Shown: piece by piece, positions 1 to 11,559 of the stretch
Layout: each line of letters opens with the position of its first letter
Numbering within the stretch: position 1 is the first letter of the stretch
Assembly (NCBI GenBank): GCA_035934235.1
Contig: DASYYB010000008.1
Span: 1 to 64,000, forward strand
Length of the DNA: 64,000 bases
Direction of reading: 5' to 3'
From: REEB95 sp035934235
GTDB taxonomy: Bacteria; Pseudomonadota; Alphaproteobacteria; ATCC43930; CGMCC-115725
Notes under the pieces: model-generated
What the model was told of the DNA's origin: nothing
Database searches by the model: none
Seen by the model: the letters and a program-made list of their open reading frames with translations, nothing else
Made by a program: the position numbers and the translations under genes

Positions 1-207
1 CGCGCCTTCGGCACCATTCTGGACAGCCACGTCACGACTCTCGTTGCCGGAGCCCTCATGTTCTGGCTCGGCTCCGGCCCGGTGAAGGGTTTCGCCGTGA
101 CGTTGAGCATCGGCGTGCTGACGTCGCTGTTCTCGGCCATCCTGGTGACGCGCCTGCAAATCGTCACCTGGTTGCGCCGCTTCAAGCCCAAAGTGATTCC
201 GATCTAG
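1..207 (+). CDS. secD: Protein translocase subunit SecD, C-terminal end (partial)
   Basis: This is the last 68 codons of SecD, open at the left window edge and in frame from base 1. The visible protein begins RAFGTILDSHVTT and continues into GPVKGFAVTLSIGVLTSLFS, which is the signature of the last membrane helices of SecD. SecD and SecF form the proton-driven complex that helps SecYEG complete protein export across the inner membrane. The stop codon is followed 10 bases later by secF, the usual order. The N-terminal and periplasmic parts lie outside the window. Confidence 0.95.
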   Translation, partial: RAFGTILDSHVTTLVAGALMFWLGSGPVKGFAVTLSIGVLTSLFSAILVTRLQIVTWLRRFKPKVIPI

Positions 208-217
208 GCCCGCACCG

Positions 218-1192
218 ATGTTCCGTCCGCTCATCGTCATCCGCCGCATCCCTAACATCGACTTCATGGGGATGCGCATGTTCGGTTTCGCGATCTCAGC
301 TGTGATGACGATCGGTTCGATCGTGCTGTTCGGCGTCAACGGCCTCAATTACGGCATCGATTTCTCCGGCGGTATCGTCATCGAGGCGCGCACGCCGCAG
401 CCGGCCAATCTTTCGGCGATGCGCACCAAGTTGGACGGTCTCGGTATCGGCCAGGTCGCGCTGCAAGGCTTCGGCGGCCCCAATGACGTGATGATCCGTG
501 TCCAGCGTCAACCCGGCGGCGATCAGGCGCAGGAAAATGCAGTCACCAAGGTCAAGCAGGCGCTTGGCCCCGGCGTCGATTATCGCAGCACCAACGTCGT
601 CGGGCCGACGATCGGCGCCGAATTGATCCGCGCCGGCACCATCGCGACGATCCTGGCGCTGGTCGCGATTGCGATCTATGTCTGGTTCCGCTTCGAGTGG
701 CAGTTCGGCATCGGCGCGATGCTATCGACGCTGCACGACACGATCACGACGGTCGGGTTGTTCGCATTGTTGCAGGTCGAGTTCAATCTGACGACGTTGG
801 CGGCGATCCTGACCATCGCCGGTTACTCGATCAACGACACCGTGGTGATCTACGACCGCGTGCGCGAGACCATGCGCCGCTACAAGACGATGGATTTCTC
901 GACGCTCATCAACAAGAGCCTCAACGAGACGCTGTCGCGCACCATCCTGACGGTCAGCACCACGGCGCTGGCGGTGTTGTCGCTGTTCTTCTTCGGCGGC
1001 CAAGTGCTGCATGGCTTCTCGATCGCGATGCTGTGGGGCATCGTCGTCGGTACCTACTCGTCGCTCTTCATCGCTGCACCGATGCTTTATTACATCCGGC
1101 CCAAGGGCGTGCACGGCCGTGGCGGCGAACCCGCACCGTCGTCGCCGGCCGCGGCCAATCCGTCGCCAGGGGCCAAGACCGGCGCGCCGTGA
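218..1192 (+). CDS. secF: Protein translocase subunit SecF
   Basis: SecF is the inner-membrane partner of SecD in the proton-motive-force-driven step of Sec export. The 324-residue protein has a first membrane helix near residues 20-40, the conserved DFSGG motif at 48-52, a periplasmic domain, and five further helices from about 135 to 300. The AGYSINDTVVIYDR motif of helix 5 lies at 201-214. The tail after residue 300 is rich in Pro and Ala. The stop overlaps the GTG start of the next gene (GTGA), so the two are probably translationally coupled. Confidence 0.97.
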   Translation: MFRPLIVIRRIPNIDFMGMRMFGFAISAVMTIGSIVLFGVNGLNYGIDFSGGIVIEARTPQPANLSAMRTKLDGLGIGQVALQGFGGPNDVMIRVQRQPGGDQAQENAVTKVKQALGPGVDYRSTNVVGPTIGAELIRAGTIATILALVAIAIYVWFRFEWQFGIGAMLSTLHDTITTVGLFALLQVEFNLTTLAAILTIAGYSINDTVVIYDRVRETMRRYKTMDFSTLINKSLNETLSRTILTVSTTALAVLSLFFFGGQVLHGFSIAMLWGIVVGTYSSLFIAAPMLYYIRPKGVHGRGGEPAPSSPAAANPSPGAKTGAP

Positions 1193-1563
1193 CCGATGTC
1201 ACGCCCCTGATCCCCGCCGGGCGCCAGGTCGTCGACAGTTACGGGCGCAACGGATTCCATGTCAGCGGCGTCGCTTACGAAGGCGCTATTCTCGTCACCG
1301 CCGAAGCCACCGTCGCATGGCCGGTTGGTTCGGTCACTGAGGTCACGCTCGACAGTTTGAGCGCATTGTTCGACCGCGGCATCGAGATCCTGCTGCTCGG
1401 TTGTGGCGCGCGCATGGTGCCGGTGCCGCCGGCGCTACGCACCGCGCTCAAAGCCAAGGGCATGGTGGTCGACGCGATGGACACGGGCGCTGCGTGCCGC
1501 ACCTACAACGTCCTGTTGGCTGAGGAACGGCGCGTCGCCGCAGCGTTGTTACCCGCGGGTTAA
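1189..1563 (+). CDS. Mth938-like domain protein (NDUFAF3-type)
   Basis: This 124-residue protein starts at a GTG that overlaps the secF stop by four bases. The region from about residue 20 (VSGVAYEGAILV) through LLLGCGARMVPVPPALRTALKAKGM to TGAACRTYNVLLAEERRVAAALLP is typical of the Mth938/DUF498 fold. The human member, NDUFAF3, is a complex I assembly factor. Its place directly behind secF and before an NDUFAF6-like gene agrees with a role in membrane or respiratory complex assembly. That role is inference from family and context, since no catalytic residues are known for this fold. Confidence 0.88.
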   Translation: MTDVTPLIPAGRQVVDSYGRNGFHVSGVAYEGAILVTAEATVAWPVGSVTEVTLDSLSALFDRGIEILLLGCGARMVPVPPALRTALKAKGMVVDAMDTGAACRTYNVLLAEERRVAAALLPAG

Positions 1564-1683
1564 CCACGCAGCCTTGACGGGCGCGCGGAGACTCGCCAGC
1601 TTGCGCTCGCTCGTTCGCAGGATCCCGGGTTGAGCGGCGCCGGAGCGTCTGTCCGGATCGAATTCGCCGGGAGGCAATTGAGC

Positions 1684-2541
1684 ATGACGTCGGTGGCCGA
1701 AGTCGAACCATCCACACCGTCTTCGCTGGCAGCGCTGGTGCAGCAGCACGACCGCGACCGCTTCGCGACCGCGATGTTCGCGCCCGAGCAGCATCGCGAA
1801 AACCTGTTCGCGCTCTACGCCTTCAATTACGAGCTCGCCAAGGTACGCGAAAGCGTGCGCGAACCGATGATGGGCCGCGTCCGGCTGCAATGGTGGCGCG
1901 ACACGCTCGCCGAGATCGCCGCCGGTCAGCCGCCGCGCCGTCACGAGGTGGCCGAACCGCTGGCGCGCGCCATCCGCGACCATCACCTGTCGCAATCGAC
2001 GCTCGGGCGCATGATCGATGCGCGCGAACAGGATCTGTTACCGGATCCGCCGACGACCTTCACGCAGCTCGAAGACTATGTCGAAGCCACCGGCGGCGGC
2101 CTCAATTACCTGGCGCTGCAGGCGCTGGCGGTGAAGGACGGCAAGGGCGACGCGTCGACCGCGGCGCGCCATGTGGGTGTCGGCTATGCGCTCGCAGGCG
2201 TCTTGCGCGCCACGGCGTTCAACGCCCGGTTCGGCCGCTCACTTATTCCGATGGAGCTCGATCCCGGCCGGCATGCTTTGGGCGGCAAGGCGACGCCGGC
2301 ATTGTGCGGCGCGGCGGCGACGATTGCGGAAGCTGCGCATGTCCGGTTCGCCAAGGCGCGCGCGCTGAGCGATGAGACACCCAAGGCGGCAATGCCGGTG
2401 CTGCTGCCGGCGTTGGTGGCGGAACGCTGGCTTATGCAGATAGAAAATGCCGGCTACGACCTGTTCGCGCCGCGCATCCTGCGGCCCGATCCGTGGCGCG
2501 GGCTGCGGCTGTTCCTGGCAGCGCGGCGCGGCCACATCTAA
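1684..2541 (+). CDS. Squalene/phytoene synthase-fold protein, NDUFAF6-like
   Basis: I chose the ATG preceded by GGGAGG nine bases upstream, giving 285 residues; an in-frame TTG 54 bases earlier has no comparable ribosome site. The fold is that of squalene/phytoene synthases, but the first aspartate-rich motif reads YELAKVRESV (about 49-58) followed by GRVRLQWWRDTL. The human complex I assembly factor NDUFAF6 has a closely similar segment. Loss of the metal-binding aspartates argues against prenyl transfer. With the Mth938-like gene just upstream, a role in complex I assembly is the better guess. It converges on mscL with only 6 bases between the stops. Confidence 0.85.
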   Translation: MTSVAEVEPSTPSSLAALVQQHDRDRFATAMFAPEQHRENLFALYAFNYELAKVRESVREPMMGRVRLQWWRDTLAEIAAGQPPRRHEVAEPLARAIRDHHLSQSTLGRMIDAREQDLLPDPPTTFTQLEDYVEATGGGLNYLALQALAVKDGKGDASTAARHVGVGYALAGVLRATAFNARFGRSLIPMELDPGRHALGGKATPALCGAAATIAEAAHVRFAKARALSDETPKAAMPVLLPALVAERWLMQIENAGYDLFAPRILRPDPWRGLRLFLAARRGHI

Positions 2542-2547
2542 GCCGTC

Positions 2548-2991
2548 TCAGGCGAGTGTCGCGGTGCAGTGCGGGCAGCGCGTCGCCTTGAGCGCGATCG
2601 TCGAAATGCAATAGGGGCATTCCTTGGTCGTGGGTGATGGCGGCGCCTGGCCGGGCGAGAATTTGGCGGTCAGCTTGTTGATCTGCTTCACCAGCAGGAA
2701 CACCGCGAAGGCGACGATCACGAAGTTGACCAACGTGTTGATGAACGCGCCATAGTTGAGCGTCGCCGCGCCGGCCGCCTTGGCGGCGGCAATGGAATCG
2801 TAATGGGTGCCGCTCAGGCTGACGAACAGGCTGGCGAAATCCACCTTGCCGAGCAGCAGCCCGATCGGCGGCATGATCACGTCGTCGACCAGCGAGGTTA
2901 CGATCTTGCCGAAGGCGGCGCCCAGGATAAGGCCGATGGCCAGATCGACCACGTTGCCGCGCATGGCGAAGTCACGGAATTCCTTGAGCAT
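2548..2991 (-). CDS. mscL: Large-conductance mechanosensitive channel MscL
   Basis: MscL is a pentameric inner-membrane channel that opens under membrane tension and releases solutes during osmotic downshock. The start MLKEFRDFAMRGNVVDLAIG is canonical and is preceded by GGAGGG five bases upstream. Two membrane helices lie at about 15-45 and 82-103. The 147-residue protein ends with a four-cysteine zinc-ribbon-like tail (C125, C128, C139, C142). Such tails occur in some MscL proteins but not in the E. coli protein. An upstream in-frame extension is unlikely because it lacks MscL similarity. Confidence 0.95.
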   Translation of the reverse strand: MLKEFRDFAMRGNVVDLAIGLILGAAFGKIVTSLVDDVIMPPIGLLLGKVDFASLFVSLSGTHYDSIAAAKAAGAATLNYGAFINTLVNFVIVAFAVFLLVKQINKLTAKFSPGQAPPSPTTKECPYCISTIALKATRCPHCTATLA

Positions 2992-3073
2992 CGGGTCCCT
3001 CCACAGCTTGCGCTTCCCAGCTTGAGCGAAACCGTGCGACGGCGCAATCGTCGGTAGCAACGACGCTGACGAA

Positions 3074-5923
<2,850 letters not shown>

Positions 5924-5987
5924 GGTTGGTGGCACCCGAATCGAGGACGACGGATCACTATGCGGCACGAGCTTCGCGCTTGGCAAT

Positions 5988-6002
5988 GTTCCCATTGTGT
6001 TC
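5988..6002. promoter_or_regulatory. LexA (SOS) box between uvrA and ssb
   Basis: The sequence GTTCCCATTGTGTTC is an exact match to the direct-repeat LexA site of alphaproteobacteria, GTTC-N7-GTTC. It lies 65 bp before the uvrA start and 99 bp before the ssb start. LexA here would repress uvrA, and possibly ssb, until DNA damage. Confidence 0.8.
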
Positions 6003-6100
6003 TAGGCTGCGGACGCTTGCCAAACCGCGCCAGAAGCCCATAGATGGGCCGGCAGGCCGCGGTTCACAAGGCGGCGGAAAACGGAAGAAGGAGCGGGGCG

Positions 6101-6571
6101 ATGGCCGGAAGCGTCAACAAGGTAATCCTAATCGGCAATTTGGGCCGCGATCCCGAGATCCGTTCGACCAACGATGGCACGCGTGTCGCCAACATGTCGG
6201 TCGCGACCTCGGAAAGTTGGCGCGACAAGGCCACCGGCGAGCGCAAGGAACGTACGGAATGGCACCGCGTCGTCGTGTTCAACGATCGGCTGGTCGAGAT
6301 CATCGAGAAGTACCTGAAAAAGGGCTCCAAGGTTTATCTCGAAGGCGCGCTGCAGACGCGCAAATGGACCGACCAATCGGGCCAGGAGAAATACACCACC
6401 GAAGTTGTGCTGCAGAAATTCCGCGGCGAGCTCACGATGCTCGATGGCGCGCGCTCCGGCGGCGAGGGCGGCTTTGCGACCGACGAGTCAGCAGCCGCGC
6501 CAGCTTCTGCCGGACGCAGCAAGGCCAAGACGCCGGCTTCGTCCGATCTGGACGACGAAATTCCGTTCTAA
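6101..6571 (+). CDS. ssb: Single-stranded DNA-binding protein
   Basis: SSB coats single-stranded DNA in replication, recombination and repair. The start MAGSVNKVILIGNLGRDPEIR has AAGGAG 8 bases upstream; the in-frame ATG 57 bases earlier lacks SSB similarity. The OB fold covers about residues 4-108 and includes SVATSESWRDKATGERKERTEWHRVV. A low-complexity Ala/Ser linker follows. The acidic tip DLDDEIPF, the docking site for partner proteins, closes the 156-residue protein. Confidence 0.97.
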   Translation: MAGSVNKVILIGNLGRDPEIRSTNDGTRVANMSVATSESWRDKATGERKERTEWHRVVVFNDRLVEIIEKYLKKGSKVYLEGALQTRKWTDQSGQEKYTTEVVLQKFRGELTMLDGARSGGEGGFATDESAAAPASAGRSKAKTPASSDLDDEIPF

Positions 6572-6899
6572 CGACGCGGCTTCCCAGCGACGGAATCTGG
6601 CAAGCAAAAGTCGTCTGCCGAAGCCTGGATTCGCCATTATTGCAGCGCAGCAAAAGCGATCCCAAAGCGACTCGGTTTTAGGCCCGAAAATAACCTCACG
6701 TATCACTGTTAATGTGATATGTAACGTATTGTATTTATAATATAAAAATTAATCTGTGAATCGGACGATTCAGGCGGCAGTTAGGCGCCGTCTGGCGTTG
6801 TTCGCAAATCTGAAATCACGTACAATTTTCTGCACCAAGACGCTGGCGCGCTCCGCCAGCGTTTGCATGCGAAAACGCCCCTAGAACTGCGCCAGAACC
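6572..6899. other. Non-coding gap before gyrA with AT-rich stretch and hairpin
   Basis: No credible gene is seen. Bases about 6690-6760 are strongly AT-rich against a GC-rich background and probably hold the gyrA promoter. A perfect inverted repeat follows at 6840-6848 (ACGCTGGCG) and 6854-6862 (CGCCAGCGT) with a five-base loop. It lies 37 bp before the GTG of gyrA, so it would sit in the gyrA leader and not end a transcript, since no long T-run follows. Confidence 0.5.
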
Positions 6900-9632
6900 G
6901 TGGTCGCCAACCCGACACCGCCAACCCCGCCGCCGCCGAGCGGCATCGCGCCGGTCTCCATCGAAGAGGAGATGCGCCGCTCGTACCTCGATTACGCCAT
7001 GAGCGTGATCGTGGCGCGCGCTTTGCCGGACGTGCGCGACGGTCTCAAACCGGTCCATCGCCGCATCCTGTACGGCATGAAGGAAGCGGGCAACGACTGG
7101 AACCGCGCTTTCCGCAAATCGGCCCGCGTCGTCGGCGACGTCATGGGCAATTACCATCCGCACGGCGACGCCGCGATCTACGACGCCATGGTGCGCCTGG
7201 CGCAGAATTTCTCCATGCGCCTGCCGCTGATCGATGGCCAGGGCAATTTCGGCTCGATGGACGGCGATCCGCCGGCCGCCATGCGTTACACCGAGGCGCG
7301 GCTGTCGCGCGCCGCCGAGGCCTTGCTCGACGACATCGACAAGGAAACCGTCGACTTCCAGCCAAACTACGACGGCAGCCGCCAGGAGCCCAAGGTGCTG
7401 CCGGCGCGATTCCCGAACATCCTGGTCAATGGCGGCGCCGGCATCGCGGTCGGCATGGCGACCAATATCCCGACCCACAATCTGGGCGAAGTGATCGACG
7501 CCTGCATCGCCTACATCGACGACAACGCCATTTCGACCGAGGCGTTGATGGCGAAAGTGCCGGGTCCGGATTTCCCGACCGGCGCCATCATCCTCGGCCG
7601 CGGCGGTATCGCCGACGCCTATCGCACGGGCCGCGGTTCGATCGTCATCCGGGGCAAGGCGGCGATCGAGGAGATTCGCGGCGACCGCGAGGCGATCGTC
7701 ATCACCGAGATTCCGTATCAGGTGAACAAGGCGCGCCTGGTCGAGCGCATCGCCGAGCTCAGCCGCGAGAAGCAGATCGACGGCATCAGCGACCTGCGCG
7801 ACGAGAGCGATCGGCACGGCGTGCGTGTCGTCGTCGAGCTCAAGCGCGACGCCATGGCCGAAGTGGTGCTGAACCAGCTCTACAAGTTCACGCCGCTACA
7901 GGAAACTTTCAGCATCAACATGCTGGCGCTCGACGGCGGCCGACCGGTGTTGATGAACCTGAAGGACGTGATTGTCGCCTTCGTCGCCTTCCGCGAGGAA
8001 GTCGTTACCAAGCGGACAGTCTATCTGCTCGGTCAGGCGCGCGGCCGCGCGCATCTCTTGCTCGGCCTCGCCGTCGCCGTCGCCAACATCGATCCGGTCA
8101 TCGAGCTCATCCGCAAGGCCAAGGATCCCGAGACGGCGCGGACGCAGTTGATGGCGCGCGCGTGGCCGGCCGCGTCGGTGGCGCCGCTGGTGGCGTTGAT
8201 CGAGGAGGAGGGCCGTTCGCGCCTAGCCTCCGACAACACCTACAAGCTGTCCGAGGAACAGGCCAAGGCGATCCTCGACCTCCGCCTGCAACGCCTGACC
8301 GGGCTCGAGCGCGACAAGATCGCCGACGAGCTGAGGAGTTTGACCGAGGAGATCCGCGGCCATCTCGAAATCTTGGGTTCGCGGCCCAAACTGCTCGACG
8401 TCGTGCGCAAGGAACTGCGCGAGGTGCGGGAACAATTCGCCACGCCGCGCAAGACGGTAATCGAGGACGCGACGGCCGAGACCAACATCGAGGATTTGAT
8501 CCAGCGCGAGGACATGGTCGTTACGGTGAGCCATGCCGGCTACATCAAGCGCGTGCCCTTGACGACCTATCGCGCCCAGCGTCGCGGCGGCCGCGGCCGC
8601 GCCGGCATGGCGGTGCGCGACGAGGATTTTGTCAGCCAGGTCTTCGTCGCGTCGACGCACGCGCCGGTCCTGTTCTTCACGTCGTCCGGCCGCGTCTACA
8701 AGCTCAAGGTGCATACGCTGCCGGTTGGCACGCCGCAGTCGCGCGGCAAGGCGATGATTAACCTGCTGTCGAACTTGTCCGAGGCGGAAACAATCTCGAC
8801 CGTCATGCCGTTGCCCGAGACGGCGCAGGAGATCGAGGGCAAGACCATCGTCTTCGCCACCGCGAACGGCTATGTCCGGCGCAACGCGCTGAGCGACTTC
8901 GAAGAGGTCAAAGCCAACGGCAAGATCGCGATGAAGTTCGAAGGAGAGGACAAGGACGATCGTATGATCGCCGCAGCGATCTGCACCGTCTCCGACGACG
9001 TGCTGCTGGCGACGCGCAACGGCAAGGTGATCCGCTTCGCGGCCGAAGACGCGCGCGTCTTCTCGAGCCGCAACTCGGTCGGGGTACGCGGCATCAAACT
9101 CGCCAAGGGCGACGAGGTCTTCTCGATGTCGATCTTGCGGCACGAGGAGGTCGAGTCCGAACAGCGCTACGCGTACATTGTCGAAGCCAATCGCCGGCGC
9201 CACGGTGAAGAGGAGGCCGAAGACGCGGACGCCGACGAGAAAGCGGCGGCGACCATCGGTGAGGCGCAATTTGCCGAAATGGCCGCGCGCGAGGAATTCC
9301 TGCTCACCGTCACCGAACGCGGCTTCGGCAAGCGCTGTTCCGCGTACGACTATCGCATCACCGGTCGTGGCGGTCAGGGCATCGAAAACATGAAATCGGG
9401 CCGCAATCAGGGCCCAACGGTCGCGGTCTTTCCGGTGCGCCACCAGGATCAGCTGATGCTGGTCACCAACGAGGGCACGGTGATCCGCACGCCCGTCGAA
9501 GATATCAGCATCCGGCGGCGGGGCAGCGGCGGTGTGCGCGTGTTCACGCTCGACGAAGGTGCGCGCGTCGTCTCGGTGGCGCATTTGGGCGAAGCCGGCG
9601 AGAATGACGAGGGCGAGGCAGGGGGGAAATAA
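6900..9632 (+). CDS. gyrA: DNA gyrase subunit A
   Basis: GyrA cuts and rejoins DNA so that gyrase can introduce negative supercoils. The 910-residue protein starts at GTG with a Pro-rich leader, then IEEEMRRSYLDYAMSVIVARALPDVRDGLKPVHRRIL. The catalytic tyrosine is Y130 in AMRYTEARL. The quinolone-pocket segment reads HPHGDAAIYD (86-95), so the position equal to E. coli Ser83 is Ala91. The six-bladed C-terminal domain includes the GyrA box QRRGGRGRAG. A Glu/Asp-rich insertion (EEEAEDADADE) lies near residue 770. The stop overlaps the coaD start (TAATG). Confidence 0.98.
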   Translation: MVANPTPPTPPPPSGIAPVSIEEEMRRSYLDYAMSVIVARALPDVRDGLKPVHRRILYGMKEAGNDWNRAFRKSARVVGDVMGNYHPHGDAAIYDAMVRLAQNFSMRLPLIDGQGNFGSMDGDPPAAMRYTEARLSRAAEALLDDIDKETVDFQPNYDGSRQEPKVLPARFPNILVNGGAGIAVGMATNIPTHNLGEVIDACIAYIDDNAISTEALMAKVPGPDFPTGAIILGRGGIADAYRTGRGSIVIRGKAAIEEIRGDREAIVITEIPYQVNKARLVERIAELSREKQIDGISDLRDESDRHGVRVVVELKRDAMAEVVLNQLYKFTPLQETFSINMLALDGGRPVLMNLKDVIVAFVAFREEVVTKRTVYLLGQARGRAHLLLGLAVAVANIDPVIELIRKAKDPETARTQLMARAWPAASVAPLVALIEEEGRSRLASDNTYKLSEEQAKAILDLRLQRLTGLERDKIADELRSLTEEIRGHLEILGSRPKLLDVVRKELREVREQFATPRKTVIEDATAETNIEDLIQREDMVVTVSHAGYIKRVPLTTYRAQRRGGRGRAGMAVRDEDFVSQVFVASTHAPVLFFTSSGRVYKLKVHTLPVGTPQSRGKAMINLLSNLSEAETISTVMPLPETAQEIEGKTIVFATANGYVRRNALSDFEEVKANGKIAMKFEGEDKDDRMIAAAICTVSDDVLLATRNGKVIRFAAEDARVFSSRNSVGVRGIKLAKGDEVFSMSILRHEEVESEQRYAYIVEANRRRHGEEEAEDADADEKAAATIGEAQFAEMAAREEFLLTVTERGFGKRCSAYDYRITGRGGQGIENMKSGRNQGPTVAVFPVRHQDQLMLVTNEGTVIRTPVEDISIRRRGSGGVRVFTLDEGARVVSVAHLGEAGENDEGEAGGK

Positions 9633-10156
9633 TGAGCGCGGCGCGCGTCGGCGTTTACCCGGGCACCTTCGATCCGATCACCAACGGCCACACCGACGTG
9701 ATCGTGCGCGCCACCAAGGTGGTCGACCGGCTGGTGGTCGGGGTCGCGCGCAATGCCGGTAAGGGCCCACTGTTCTCCACCGAAGAGCGCGTCGCCATCG
9801 TTAAGGCCGAGATCGAGCACCTGCCGGCCGAGGCGCGCAGGCGCATCGCCGTCAAGGCGTTCGACACGCTGCTGATGCAGTTTGCCGTCGACAACGGCGC
9901 CTCGGTCATCATTCGGGGCCTGCGCGCGGTATCGGATTTCGAATACGAATTTCAGATGGCTGGTATGAACAGCCGTATCAACTCTGACGTCGAGACGCTG
10001 TTCCTGATGGCGTCCGACCGATTCCAATTCATTTCGTCGCGCTTCGTGAAGGAAATCGGCATGCTCGGCGGCAATATTACGCCGTTTGTCAGCACGCGCG
10101 TCGCGAAACACATCGCCGAAAAATTTGATGGCGGTCGTATACGCAAGCGTCGGTGA
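9632..10156 (+). CDS. coaD: Phosphopantetheine adenylyltransferase
   Basis: CoaD transfers AMP from ATP to 4'-phosphopantetheine, the penultimate step of coenzyme A synthesis. The 174-residue protein shows the nucleotidyltransferase motif PGTFDPITNGH (10-20) and the later IIRGLRAVSDFEYEFQMAGMN and FISSRFVKE segments of the active site. The gene overlaps the gyrA stop by one base and has a G-rich ribosome site, so it is probably co-transcribed with gyrA. The C-terminus is Arg/Lys-rich. Confidence 0.97.
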   Translation: MSAARVGVYPGTFDPITNGHTDVIVRATKVVDRLVVGVARNAGKGPLFSTEERVAIVKAEIEHLPAEARRRIAVKAFDTLLMQFAVDNGASVIIRGLRAVSDFEYEFQMAGMNSRINSDVETLFLMASDRFQFISSRFVKEIGMLGGNITPFVSTRVAKHIAEKFDGGRIRKRR

Positions 10157-10220
10157 CCCCGCGAGACACGTCGTCGTGTTCAAGATAAACGGGATTTAAC
10201 TTGGCCGTCGTCGGAGGCTG

Positions 10221-10338
10221 GACCCAAATGACCAGAGACAGCCACAAGGCTGTCGGCCCGCTTCGACCCCCTTTAGCGGGCAAATACCCCTGGGTCTGCC
10301 CCGCCTGCTCCCCTTTCCTCCATAACGGCAGGCGGGGC
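10221..10338 (+). ncRNA. Possible structured RNA in the coaD / OYE gap
   Basis: Several perfect complementary arms are nested here. GACCCA (10221-10226) can pair with TGGGTC (10291-10296). This encloses GACAGCC/GGCTGTC (10237-10254, four-base loop) and GCCCGC/GCGGGC (10256-10281). An 11-bp stem, GCCCCGCCTGC/GCAGGCGGGGC, follows at 10298-10338. No long T-run ends it. It could be a leader RNA of the next gene, the 3' end of the coaD transcript, or a palindromic repeat. I do not recognise a known RNA family. Confidence 0.25.
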
Positions 10339-10437
10339 GATTCATGTCTCGCGTCGCCTCATCCTCCGACCGACCTTGTGCCTGCGCCGGGACGAACGCC
10401 GGCGCACGGTTGAATCGTCAACGAAAGGCATCGCGTG

Positions 10438-11559
10438 ATGGCCAGCAAGCTGTTCTCGCCGTTCACGTTGCGGGCGCTCGCGCTCAAGAACCGCATCGTC
10501 GTTTCGCCGATGTGCCAGTACAGCGCCGAAGACGGCGTCGCGTCCGATTGGCACATGGCGCACGTGCCGACGATGGCGGTATCGGGTGCCGGGCTGACGA
10601 TGATCGAGATGACGGACGTCGAGGCGGCCGGCCGGATCACGCTCGGTTGTCTCGGCCTCTATTCCGACGCGTGCGAGGCGGCGTTGCAGCGCGTTGTGCA
10701 GTCGGCCAAGCGTTGGGGCGGGGCGGCAATTGGTATTCAGCTCGCACACGCCGGCCGCAAAGGCTCGACGCACAAACCGTGGGACGGCGGCGCGCCGCTG
10801 CAAGCGCAGAGTGGCGCATGGCAGACTGTTGCGCCGTCGGCGATCCCGTTCGCCGATGGTTGGCCCGCACCGGCGGCGCTGACCGAGGCCGAGATCGAAC
10901 GCATCGTCGGCGCTTTCGCGGCAGCGGCGCGGCGTGCATTGCGGGTCGGCATCGATCTGGTCGAATTGCACGGCGCACACGGCTATCTGCTGCATCAGTT
11001 CCAGTCGCCGTTGTCGAACAAGCGAACGGACAAATGGGGTGGCAGCGCCGAGAATCGCCTGCGGTTTCCGTTGCGCGTCGTCGAGGCGGTGCGCGCCGTG
11101 TGGCCCGAGGCCAAACCGCTTGGCATGCGCATCAGCTGTCACGAATGGACCGATGGCGGGCTCACGCCCGACGACGCCGTCGTTTATGCGCGCGCACTGA
11201 AGATGCGCGGCGTCGATTACGTCTGCTGTTCGGGCGGCGGTAACGTCGCGACCGCCAAGATCCCGGTCGCGCCCGGTTACATGGTGGAATTCGCCGCCAA
11301 GGTCCGGCGCGAAGCCGGCATCGCGACGCGTGCCATCGGCATGATCCTGACGTCGCGGCAAGCCGAGACGATCGTCGCCGAGAGCCAAGCAGACATGGTG
11401 GCGCTGGCGCGCGGCTTTCTCGACGATCCGCGGTGGGGGTGGCACGCCGCCGAGGCGCTCGGCGCACCGATTCCGGCGCCGCCGCAATATCAGCGCGCCA
11501 CGCGCGATACATGGCCGGGCGCTAAGCTCGTGCGGCCGACGGCCGCCGCGGCAGAGTGA
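10438..11559 (+). CDS. Old Yellow Enzyme family NADH:flavin oxidoreductase (YqjM-like)
   Basis: This FMN-dependent ene-reductase family reduces activated C=C bonds using NAD(P)H. I start at the ATG nine bases after GAAAGG, giving 373 residues; a GTG just before it is less likely. C26 in SPMCQYSAEDG is the modulating cysteine of the YqjM/thermophilic-like class. The substrate-side pair lies in ELHGAHGYLLHQFQSPLSN, and WGGSAENRLRF and MVALARGFLDDPRW complete the family signature. The physiological substrate cannot be read from sequence. It may lie downstream of a structured leader. Confidence 0.92.
   Translation: MASKLFSPFTLRALALKNRIVVSPMCQYSAEDGVASDWHMAHVPTMAVSGAGLTMIEMTDVEAAGRITLGCLGLYSDACEAALQRVVQSAKRWGGAAIGIQLAHAGRKGSTHKPWDGGAPLQAQSGAWQTVAPSAIPFADGWPAPAALTEAEIERIVGAFAAAARRALRVGIDLVELHGAHGYLLHQFQSPLSNKRTDKWGGSAENRLRFPLRVVEAVRAVWPEAKPLGMRISCHEWTDGGLTPDDAVVYARALKMRGVDYVCCSGGGNVATAKIPVAPGYMVEFAAKVRREAGIATRAIGMILTSRQAETIVAESQADMVALARGFLDDPRWGWHAAEALGAPIPAPPQYQRATRDTWPGAKLVRPTAAAAE

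Noticed and set aside
8223..9584. A 453-codon minus-strand frame opposite gyrA
   Set aside because: Same reason: an antisense shadow of gyrA with no recognisable domain or ribosome site.
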